From Piscirickettsiaceae bacterium (GTDB lineage Bacteria; Pseudomonadota; Gammaproteobacteria; Nitrosococcales; Methylophagaceae): a stretch of 5,484 nt of DNA. The stretch lies in NCBI GenBank assembly GCA_030627065.1, contig DAOUSV010000111.1, forward strand, positions 1 through 5,484. Direction: 5' to 3'. Shown here piece by piece: positions 1 to 5,484 of this stretch. Position numbers and translations under genes: made by a program. Positions within the stretch are counted from its first letter, which is position 1. Each line of letters begins with the position of its first letter. The notes under the pieces are model-generated. The model was not told the DNA's origin. It was given only the letters and a program-made list of their open reading frames with translations, and did not search any database.

Positions 1-72
1 GTTTACACAACAATTGTTGCAGAACATAAACGCGAAGATTGGACTCCTGCAACACCTGTACAATTGCCGTAA
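1..72 (+). CDS. 3' end of an unidentified gene (partial, 23 codons)
   Basis: Frame 1 is open from the left edge to a TAA at 70-72 and encodes 23 residues ending in KREDWTPATPVQLP. The start lies outside the window. I do not recognise the family from so short a C-terminus. It is treated as a real gene tail because it ends exactly where the following sugar kinase needs to begin (TAA overlapping by one base the codon at 72-74), the geometry of translationally coupled genes in an operon. If so, its product may act in the same sugar pathway as the kinase, but this is inference from position only. A 12-bp palindrome (CAACAATTGTTG, 8-19) lies inside it and is probably coincidental. Confidence 0.6.
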   Translation, partial: VYTTIVAEHKREDWTPATPVQLP

Positions 73-1346
73 TCACAAACGTTAACGCATATATTGGCAT
101 TGATCTCGGTACCTCAGGGTGTCGAGCTATTGCCATTGATGACGATAAACGCATTATAGCCAGCAGCCAAAAATCATTTAAACAAGTACAACTCCCCTCT
201 TCTCAATCAGAACAAGATCCAGAGGAACAGTGGCATACAGTGCTTGATGTATTATCAGATTTAATACCTAAATGTCAGCAATTTATCATCACAGCCATTG
301 CTGTTGATGCCACATCGGGCTCTATATTATTCACTGATAAAAATGGCAAAAATCTTACGCCGATCATTATGTATAACGATGCTAGGGCGACTGCACAAAG
401 TAATATCATTTTGCATGAAGCCCCGAAAGAATCAGGTGCTCATGGTGTGAGTGGTGGATTATCAAAAGCACTTTATCAAATAGAAAATACTGACATACCA
501 GCCACTAGTAAACTATTGCATCAAGTCGATTGGATAAACTTCAAACTAGGTGCGCCGTTGGCAATAACAGATGAAAATAGTGCACTTAAAACTGGCTATG
601 ATCCGGTTAATCGTTGTTGGCCGGATTGGATTGATACTTTTATAGAAAGTTCATTACTCCCCGATGTTGTTCCGGTAGCAACAACAATTGGGCAGTTATC
701 TACATCATTATGTAAGCAATTCAACTTAAACTATCGCCCTGAACTTGTTGCAGGCACAACCGATAGCATCGCTGCATTTATTGCTACAGGTGCAAATCAG
801 TTAGGCGATGCTGTTACATCACTAGGTTCTAGTTTAGTGGTGAAACTAATCACTAAAGCACCGATATTTGTGCCGAAACTTGGCATTTACAGTCATAGAT
901 TAGGTGATTATTGGCTTGTCGGTGGCGCATCAAATACAGGTGGAGCAGTATTAAAATACTATTTTGAACCACAACAATTACAAATATTAAGTGAGAAAAT
1001 TGACTTAGAGTCAAGTCCACCAGATTATTACCCCTTATTATCAAAAGGTGAACGGTTTCCGGTGAATAATCCTCAATTAATGCCAAAATTGACACCAAGA
1101 ACTGATGATGTAACGTTTCTACATGGCATACTCAATGGCATTGCTAATATTGAAAAACAAGCTTACGAATGCTTACAACAAGCAGGATCGGATAGTTTAG
1201 TATCGATTCGAAGTGTCGGTGGCGGTGCTATAAATCCAGTGTGGCAACAGATAAGACAAGATAAACTGGCAGTACCCTTTATCACGCTAGAACAAACTGA
1301 ATCCGCTTACGGTTCAGCATTAGTCGCAATGAAAACAATAGTTTAA
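72..1346 (+). CDS. FGGY-family carbohydrate kinase, D-ribulokinase-like (start codon uncertain)
   Basis: This is an ATP-dependent cytosolic sugar kinase of the FGGY family. Residue numbers count from the TTG at 39 (435 aa). The N-terminal phosphate-binding motif is YIGIDLGTSGCRAIAID at about 18-34, with Asp22 and Thr25 forming the DxxT pair. AGTTDSIAAF at 238-247 carries the presumed catalytic base Asp242. The C-terminal adenosine motif is VGGGAINPVWQQIR at about 394-407. The length of 420-435 aa is shorter than classical xylulokinase or glycerol kinase (about 490-500) and fits the compact group that includes plant XK-1 and a cyanobacterial sugar kinase with D-ribulose kinase activity. Substrate assignment is therefore inferred; other ketoses or polyols are possible. 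No ATG or GTG precedes the motif. The only conventional start is TTG 39, which overlaps the upstream gene by 34 bases without a Shine-Dalgarno. ATC at 72 would give the natural N-terminus (M)TNVNAYIGID, and is used here as the left boundary. The gene converges on mqo. Confidence 0.85.
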   Translation: MTNVNAYIGIDLGTSGCRAIAIDDDKRIIASSQKSFKQVQLPSSQSEQDPEEQWHTVLDVLSDLIPKCQQFIITAIAVDATSGSILFTDKNGKNLTPIIMYNDARATAQSNIILHEAPKESGAHGVSGGLSKALYQIENTDIPATSKLLHQVDWINFKLGAPLAITDENSALKTGYDPVNRCWPDWIDTFIESSLLPDVVPVATTIGQLSTSLCKQFNLNYRPELVAGTTDSIAAFIATGANQLGDAVTSLGSSLVVKLITKAPIFVPKLGIYSHRLGDYWLVGGASNTGGAVLKYYFEPQQLQILSEKIDLESSPPDYYPLLSKGERFPVNNPQLMPKLTPRTDDVTFLHGILNGIANIEKQAYECLQQAGSDSLVSIRSVGGGAINPVWQQIRQDKLAVPFITLEQTESAYGSALVAMKTIV

Positions 1347-1357
1347 AGCATGTTCTT

Positions 1358-1421
1358 AATAAGGTGCATTTTAATGTTTTCTTATTTTCAATTGCTACAA
1401 TGAGCTTTTATACTGCTCATT
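1358..1421. terminator. Possible weak bidirectional terminator between convergent kinase and mqo
   Basis: The 87-bp gap between the two convergent stops holds two AT-rich inverted repeats. AATGAGC at 1399-1405 pairs with GCTCATT at 1415-1421 (7-bp stem, 9-nt loop). AATAAG at 1358-1363 pairs with CTTATT at 1381-1386 around an inner CATT/AATG palindrome (1367-1376), followed on the plus strand by a T-rich stretch to 1389. Neither stem is GC-rich and neither has a clean run of T directly behind it, so intrinsic termination is only plausible. No ORF of note lies here. Confidence 0.3.
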
Positions 1422-1433
1422 AACAACTCCGTG

Positions 1434-2906
1434 TTAGCTAAGTTTTAATGTCGATAATGTATCCTTGTGAATAGACATGAATAAGTCTTTATGGGAAACA
1501 ATGGATATGCCATAAGATGGAATAATCTTTTTTATTCTGTCTTGCCATTCTTCAGTTGCTAATTGTTCAGCAAAGCATTCTTCAATAATCTCTAAAATAA
1601 TAGGGACTAAAATGGACGCTCCGGGTGAGGCACCTAATAAACCGGCAAGGCTACGGTCGTCGGTATGAACAACTTCAGTACCAAATTCAATTTTACCGCC
1701 AAGTTCGGGACATTTCTTTATTATTTGCACCCGCTGTCCAGCTTTGTGTAATGTCCAATCTTCATCCTTTGCATCTGGAAAATATTCGCGTAAGGCTTTC
1801 ATTCGAGATTTTTGTGTCTGAAATGCTTCTTTTACCAGATAGCTAATCAAGTCAATATTTTTCATGCCGACTCGCATCATTGGCCAGATATTATCGCGCT
1901 TTATAGACATAAAAAGATCCAAAACAGAACCGTGTTTTAAAAACTTAGTGGTAAAACCGGCAAACGGTCCGAATAGTAATGCTTTTTCACCGTCAATAAT
2001 ACGAGTATCAAGATGTGGCACTGACATAGGCGGCGCACCGACAGAGGCTTTTCCGTAGACTTTGGCTAAATGTTGTTCTACAAGATCTGGATTTTTACAC
2101 ACTAAAAATTGGCCACTAACAGGAAAGCCACCATAGCCTTTGGCAATGCCCGCTTTTTGTAGCAACTGCAATGCCCCACCACCGGCACCAATAAAGACAA
2201 ACCGAGCATTAATAATGCTGCTTGTATTTTGTTTTTCATTTTTAACGGTAATATTCCAGCGGCTATCATCGTCTTGCTTTAAATCCATAACAGAGTGATT
2301 TAATAACAGGTCGAAATCTTTCTTAGTTTGTAAATGTGCGATCATCGCTCTGCTAACAGCTGCAAAATTGACATCAGTGCCATATGCAACACGTGTTGCA
2401 GCAACTTTTTTATCTGGATCGCGGCCTTGCATAATTAAAGGCATCCACTCACTTAATATTTTGGGATCATCACTAAACTCCATTGCTTCAAACATGGGAT
2501 GAGTGCTCAATGCTTGTTGGCGTTTACGTAAAAAGTCAACATTATCGTCTCCCCAAACAAAACTAATATGAGGGACTGGATTAATGAAGTTTTCTGGAGA
2601 TGGTAGTGCGCCTAATTTAACAAGGTATGACCAATATTGCAGACTAACTTCATAGCGCGCATTAATACCGTAGGCTCGCGTCACATTCACACTGCCGTCG
2701 TCTTGCTGTGGTGTATAGTTTAACTCGCAGTAGGCCGCATGACCTGTGCCCGCATTATTCCAGCCATCACTACTTTCTTGAAGCGGATTACCTAAGCGTT
2801 CAACCATCGTAATTGATATAGAAGGGTCCAGCTGTTTAAGCATAGAAGCTAGCGTAGCACTCATTGCACCAGCACCAACTAGTAGAACATCTGTTGTTTT
2901 AACCAT
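1434..2906 (-). CDS. mqo: Malate:quinone oxidoreductase
   Basis: Mqo is an FAD-dependent peripheral membrane enzyme (EC 1.1.5.4). It oxidises L-malate to oxaloacetate and passes electrons to the quinone pool, replacing or supplementing NAD-dependent malate dehydrogenase in the TCA cycle. The 490 residues match the family along the whole length. The N-terminal Rossmann fold is DVLLVGAGAMSATL (6-19), with a Glu at 36 ending the second strand, followed by SSDGWNNAGTGHAAYCELNY (45-64). Other signatures are TDVNFAAVSR (177-186), IGAGGGALQLLQKAGI (239-254), YGGFPVSGQFLVC (258-270), LLFGPFAGFTTKFLK (310-324), QRVQIIKK (391-398) and LLGASPGAS (423-431). The ATG start is fixed because the next Met falls inside the FAD motif. 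Upstream, GGTTACCCGATAAA contains no clear Shine-Dalgarno. No frameshift or lost motif is seen. The gene is divergent from cysZ and is probably monocistronic. Confidence 0.97.
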   Translation of the reverse strand: MVKTTDVLLVGAGAMSATLASMLKQLDPSISITMVERLGNPLQESSDGWNNAGTGHAAYCELNYTPQQDDGSVNVTRAYGINARYEVSLQYWSYLVKLGALPSPENFINPVPHISFVWGDDNVDFLRKRQQALSTHPMFEAMEFSDDPKILSEWMPLIMQGRDPDKKVAATRVAYGTDVNFAAVSRAMIAHLQTKKDFDLLLNHSVMDLKQDDDSRWNITVKNEKQNTSSIINARFVFIGAGGGALQLLQKAGIAKGYGGFPVSGQFLVCKNPDLVEQHLAKVYGKASVGAPPMSVPHLDTRIIDGEKALLFGPFAGFTTKFLKHGSVLDLFMSIKRDNIWPMMRVGMKNIDLISYLVKEAFQTQKSRMKALREYFPDAKDEDWTLHKAGQRVQIIKKCPELGGKIEFGTEVVHTDDRSLAGLLGASPGASILVPIILEIIEECFAEQLATEEWQDRIKKIIPSYGISIVSHKDLFMSIHKDTLSTLKLS

Positions 2907-2959
2907 TTTATCGGGTAACCATCTATTTATAAGGTGTTGGAAAATTCATTGCCATTGTC

Positions 2960-2995
2960 ATTATCGGAGATAATAGTACATTTTATGGTATAAAA
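2960..2995. promoter_or_regulatory. Paired 15-nt inverted repeats, candidate operator upstream of mqo
   Basis: Two perfect inverted repeats of the same design (6-bp arms, 3-bp spacer) lie in tandem: ATTATCGGAGATAAT at 2960-2974 and TTTTATGGTATAAAA at 2981-2995. Their centres, 2967 and 2988, are 21 bp apart, two turns of the helix, as expected for two dimers on one face of DNA. The second repeat contains, on the minus strand, TATACC (2992-2987), usable as a -10 box for mqo with TTACAA about 15 bases upstream. A regulator bound here could block mqo transcription. The arm sequences differ and the DNA is AT-rich, so chance is a real alternative. Confidence 0.3.
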
Positions 2996-3013
2996 GAAAA
3001 TTTCTGTTTGTAA

Positions 3014-3051
3014 TTATTGCGTGTCATGTCGTTACTACTCGTCAGCAATAA
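3014..3051. repeat. Inverted repeat TTATTGC-N24-GCAATAA in the mqo/cysZ spacer
   Basis: TTATTGC at 3014-3020 is exactly mirrored by GCAATAA at 3045-3051, with 24 bases between. It sits just upstream of the putative -35 of cysZ. The arms could be two half-sites for a regulator or a long-loop hairpin. I cannot match it to a known operator. Confidence 0.25.
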
Positions 3052-3057
3052 CTAGGC

Positions 3058-3085
3058 TTGCAGTTAATGTCTTAGTAAATATTAT
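3058..3085 (+). promoter_or_regulatory. Candidate sigma-70 promoter for cysZ
   Basis: TTGCAG at 3058-3063 resembles a -35 box and TATTAT at 3080-3085 a -10 box, 16 bases apart. Transcription would begin near 3092 and leave a leader of about 55 bases before the cysZ start. The region is AT-rich and other hexamers such as TATATC (3089-3094) could serve, so this is the best guess by eye. Confidence 0.35.
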
Positions 3086-3133
3086 AGGTATATCACACTA
3101 TGTTTTATAACAAGGCTAAAATTACTATTTTAA

Positions 3134-3138
3134 AAGGA
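3134..3138 (+). promoter_or_regulatory. Ribosome binding site of cysZ
   Basis: AAGGA lies eight bases before the ATG at 3147, a good Shine-Dalgarno at normal spacing. It fixes the cysZ start and contrasts with the absence of a clear site before mqo and the sugar kinase. Confidence 0.75.
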
Positions 3139-3146
3139 CATTTTTA

Positions 3147-3878
3147 ATGAACGATATAGCAACAGGCGCACGTTATTTACTGCAAGGTTTTAGCCTGATA
3201 CATCAAAAAGGCATCCGCCAATTTGCCTATATTCCTATGGCAATTAACACCCTACTGTTCAGTTTTGCTATTTGGCTTGGCGTCAGTAAGTTTGATCAGT
3301 GGTTTGCGAGTTTAATGCCAAGTTGGTTGCCTGAATGGTTATTAAGTTGGTTGATGTGGATAATTTGGCCTTTATTCACTGGTTTATTATTACTGTTTAT
3401 ATTCTTCAGTTTTTCTATTATTGCCAACTTACTTGCAGCACCGTTTAATGGTGTATTGGCTGAAGCCGTGGAAAACAAGCTCTCAGGAGAAAAGCCTTTA
3501 AGCCTATCTTGGCTAGAAATCATTAAAGATGCACCGTTGATGATGTGGGGAGAAATAAGGAAAATCGCCTATTTCATACTGTGGATGATTCCCCTATTCA
3601 TTTTGTCATGGGTGCCCATTATTAATATTATCGCGCCCATTTTATGGATATTATTATCAAGCTGGATGTTAGCATTGGACTATCATGATTATCCAATGGG
3701 TAATCATCAACTGAAATTTCCACAACAACGAGCGATATTAAGACAAAAACGTGGTCTTGCTCTAGGATTTGGCCTGGCTACATTAGGTGCAACCATGATT
3801 CCATTTGTGAACTTCTTGGTGATTCCTGCCGCTGTCGCTGGTGCTACTGCTTTGTATTTAGATAACTTAAAGCGTTAG
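3147..3878 (+). CDS. cysZ: Sulfate transporter CysZ (EI24/CysZ family inner-membrane protein)
   Basis: CysZ is an inner-membrane sulfate uptake protein that supplies cysteine biosynthesis. The 243 residues fit the family length (about 250). Hydrophobic segments lie at about 29-46, 66-98, 139-176 and 205-236, with a short N-terminal amphipathic part. Family signatures visible are AAPFNGVLAEAVE (97-109), WVPIINIIAPILW (155-167), the conserved DYHDYPMGNHQLKF (178-191), and a C-terminal IPFVNFLVIPAAVAGATALY (218-237). A strong ribosome binding site precedes the ATG. In enterobacteria cysZ neighbours cysK. Here no other sulfur gene is in view: the gene is divergent from mqo and convergent with isocitrate dehydrogenase, so it is probably transcribed alone. 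No CysB site could be identified with confidence. Confidence 0.93.
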   Translation: MNDIATGARYLLQGFSLIHQKGIRQFAYIPMAINTLLFSFAIWLGVSKFDQWFASLMPSWLPEWLLSWLMWIIWPLFTGLLLLFIFFSFSIIANLLAAPFNGVLAEAVENKLSGEKPLSLSWLEIIKDAPLMMWGEIRKIAYFILWMIPLFILSWVPIINIIAPILWILLSSWMLALDYHDYPMGNHQLKFPQQRAILRQKRGLALGFGLATLGATMIPFVNFLVIPAAVAGATALYLDNLKR

Positions 3879-3881
3879 TCA

Positions 3882-3943
3882 GCGGGAACCCTCAGTAGTG
3901 AAACTAGTCACAGTCGTTGAATTCCCGCCTGCGCGGAAATGAC
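3882..3943. repeat. REP-like palindromic repeat in the cysZ/icd convergent spacer
   Basis: The 77-bp spacer contains TTCCCGC (3922-3928), loop CTGC, then GCGGAAA (3933-3939): a 7-bp hairpin with one C-A mismatch, followed by ATGAC. This resembles the ubiquitous intergenic TTCCCGC..GCGGGAATGAC palindrome of many marine gammaproteobacteria. An extra perfect copy of the complementary arm, GCGGGAA, stands at 3882-3888 and can alternatively pair with 3922-3928 over a 33-nt loop. A small GTGA/TCAC hairpin (3898-3911) lies inside. Placed between convergent stops, it may act as a transcript 3' end on both strands, though no T-run follows. Confidence 0.55.
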
Positions 3944-3955
3944 AAAGGCTATAGT

Positions 3956-5484
3956 TTAAACAGCATCAATAAATGAATTTAATGTTTCACTCGGACGCAT
4001 GATTTTAGCGGCCAACTGCTCATCAATCGCATAGTTAGTTGCAAACGTAATGCTGCTACCTTGCACCTCATTTAATTCATTAACGATCTTATCTTCATTG
4101 TCGGTTAGTTGCTGTGCCAGTGTTGAGAAATAAGCTTGCAAATCACTATCATCAGTTTGAGCACTTAATGCTTGCGCCCAATAAAGTGCGAGATAAAAAT
4201 GACTGCCACGATTATCAATCTCACCGACATTTTCTGATGGTGATTTATTATTATCTAATAATGTTGTGATTGCTTGAGCTAGTGTGTCGGCCAAAACCTT
4301 TGCTTTTGGATTGCTGGCTGTATTACTTAAATGCTCCAGTGAGGCGGTTAAGGCTAGGAACTCACCTAATGAATCCCAGCAGAAGTGATTATCTTGCTCG
4401 AACATTTCAACCAGTTTAGGTGCTGTACCGCCGGCGCCGGTTTCAAATAAGCCGCCGCCATTCATCAAAGGTACGATTGATAGCATTTTAGCACTGGTAC
4501 CCAACTCTAAAATTGGGAACAAATCAGTTAAGTAATCACGTAACACATTACCGGTAACTGAGATGGTATCTTGGCCATTTTTAATACGTTCTAACGATAC
4601 GTCTATCGCATCTTCAGGCGATAAAATGCGAATATCTAAACCGTCAGTATCATGTACTGGCAGATACTTTTCTACTTTGGCAATAAGTTGTGCATCATGG
4701 CCTCTATTTTTATCTAGCCAAAAGATAGCTGGGGCACTTGTTAGTCGAGCACGGTTAACCGCTAATTTCACCCAATCTTGGATCGGGGCATCTTTTGCCT
4801 GACACATCCGCCAGATATCGCCCTGCTCTACTGTGTGTTCAAGTAGTGTCGTGCCGTTATCATCAATAACGCGTACTGTTCCTGCAGTAGCAACTTCAAA
4901 CGTTTTATCATGTGAGCCATATTCTTCAGCTTTTTGAGCCATTAAGCCGACATTAGGTACGGTACCCATTGTTGTTGGGTCAAATGCTCCGTGTTTTTTA
5001 CAGAAGTCTATCGTTTTTTGATAAATACCAGCATAACAGCGATCAGGGATCACTGCTTTAGTATCTTGTTGCTTACCGTCTTTATTCCACATTTGACCAG
5101 AAAAACGAATCATAGCGGGCATCGATGCATCAATAATGATATCAGAAGGTACATGAAGATTAGTAATACCTTTATCTGAATTCACCATTGCCAAATCGGG
5201 ACGTATCGCATAAACCGCTTGAATATCAGCTTCAATTTCAGCTTGTTGTTCTTGCGGTAGGCTTTTTATCTTGGCATACACATCCCCCAAGCCATTATTA
5301 ACATCAACGCCTATTTGTTTAAATGTATCAGCATGTTTATCAAATACATCTTGATAGAAAACAGATACAAAATGACCAAAGATGATCGGATCAGAAACCT
5401 TCATCATCGTGGCTTTTAAATGCACCGAGAATAAAACGCCCTGCTCTTTGGCGCTATCAATTTCTTGTGCAATAAACCGACGCA
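3956..5484 (-). CDS. icd: Monomeric isocitrate dehydrogenase (5' end outside window), probably NAD-preferring
   Basis: This enzyme oxidatively decarboxylates isocitrate to 2-oxoglutarate in the TCA cycle. About 508 C-terminal residues are visible, matching family positions about 233-740. The frame is open to the right edge, so the true start and the N-terminal substrate residues near 132-145 are missing. In A. vinelandii numbering (from memory, consistent at every point checked), Lys255 (VHLKATMMK), metal ligands Asp346 and Asp350 (SDIIID), Tyr420 (KAEEYG) and Arg547 (VLRDYL) are all present, as are DIWRMCQAKDAPIQDWVKLA and LFETGAGG. The three NADP 2'-phosphate contacts are not: His589 is Leu (CTG, 4412-4414), Arg600 is Cys (TGC, 4379-4381) and Arg649 is Glu (GAA, 4232-4234). 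This suggests NAD use. The fold is otherwise well conserved to the end (MRPSETLNSFIDAV). The gene is convergent with cysZ and its promoter is out of view. Confidence 0.95.
   Translation of the reverse strand, partial: RRFIAQEIDSAKEQGVLFSVHLKATMMKVSDPIIFGHFVSVFYQDVFDKHADTFKQIGVDVNNGLGDVYAKIKSLPQEQQAEIEADIQAVYAIRPDLAMVNSDKGITNLHVPSDIIIDASMPAMIRFSGQMWNKDGKQQDTKAVIPDRCYAGIYQKTIDFCKKHGAFDPTTMGTVPNVGLMAQKAEEYGSHDKTFEVATAGTVRVIDDNGTTLLEHTVEQGDIWRMCQAKDAPIQDWVKLAVNRARLTSAPAIFWLDKNRGHDAQLIAKVEKYLPVHDTDGLDIRILSPEDAIDVSLERIKNGQDTISVTGNVLRDYLTDLFPILELGTSAKMLSIVPLMNGGGLFETGAGGTAPKLVEMFEQDNHFCWDSLGEFLALTASLEHLSNTASNPKAKVLADTLAQAITTLLDNNKSPSENVGEIDNRGSHFYLALYWAQALSAQTDDSDLQAYFSTLAQQLTDNEDKIVNELNEVQGSSITFATNYAIDEQLAAKIMRPSETLNSFIDAV

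Noticed and set aside
8..19. Perfect 12-bp palindrome CAACAATTGTTG
   Set aside because: It lies inside coding sequence of the upstream gene, has no spacer or partner site, and is expected occasionally in AT-rich DNA.
853..1098. 81-codon open frame on the minus strand inside the sugar kinase
   Set aside because: It is antisense to well-conserved kinase coding sequence, has no ribosome binding site I can see and no recognisable protein character.
1625..2058. Two short plus-strand open frames (73 and 64 codons) inside mqo
   Set aside because: They are antisense to conserved mqo motifs, with no family resemblance; shadows of the real gene.
3296..3523. 75-codon minus-strand open frame inside cysZ
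   Set aside because: Antisense shadow of the conserved membrane protein.
4563..5179. Two short plus-strand open frames inside the isocitrate dehydrogenase gene
   Set aside because: They run opposite to highly conserved catalytic-domain sequence and show no independent support.
3956..5425. A complete 489-residue gene starting at 5425
   Set aside because: The codon at 5425 is an internal GTG (Val in LFSVHLKATMMK). The frame continues upstream to the window edge with conserved sequence (RRFIAQEIDSAKEQGVLFS), so the gene is cut by the window and does not start there.
1434..5484. A TCA-cycle operon formed by mqo and isocitrate dehydrogenase
   Set aside because: Both are on the minus strand but are separated by plus-strand cysZ and two spacers, so they cannot share a simple transcript; proximity alone does not show a functional cluster.

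Overview
The window looks like an ordinary chromosomal stretch from a marine gammaproteobacterium, probably of the Colwellia/Thalassotalea type (Alteromonadales). This placement is an inference. It rests on the low GC (roughly 40% by eye), the family flavour of the proteins (Mqo, CysZ and a monomeric isocitrate dehydrogenase), and a REP-like TTCCCGC/GCGGGAA palindrome of a kind common between genes in marine gammaproteobacteria. There is no tRNA, rRNA, CRISPR array, transposase or phage gene.

Layout from left to right. Positions 1-72 are the last 23 codons of an unidentified plus-strand gene. It overlaps or abuts an FGGY-family sugar kinase of the short D-ribulokinase-like type, which runs to 1346. 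Convergent to the kinase is mqo, malate:quinone oxidoreductase (2906 down to 1434), with a small AT-rich hairpin region between the two. A 240-bp divergent spacer (2907-3146) follows, carrying two 15-nt perfect inverted repeats 21 bp apart and a plausible promoter. It leads into cysZ (3147-3878), a sulfate-uptake membrane protein. A 77-bp spacer with the REP-like palindrome separates cysZ from the convergent gene for a monomeric isocitrate dehydrogenase, which enters from beyond the right edge and stops at 3956. Only about its last 508 residues are visible.

How the genes relate. Mqo and isocitrate dehydrogenase are both TCA-cycle enzymes but are not co-transcribed. CysZ and the sugar kinase are functionally separate. 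This is a set of neighbouring single genes or short operons, and I do not see a new multi-gene system.

The most notable observation is in the isocitrate dehydrogenase. The catalytic and metal-binding residues in view are intact. However, all three residues that hold the NADP 2'-phosphate in the family (His589, Arg600 and Arg649, A. vinelandii numbering) are replaced by Leu, Cys and Glu, which points to an NAD-preferring enzyme. A second point is the sugar kinase start: it lacks any ATG or GTG, and the natural start position reads TAATC where a coupled TAATG would be expected.
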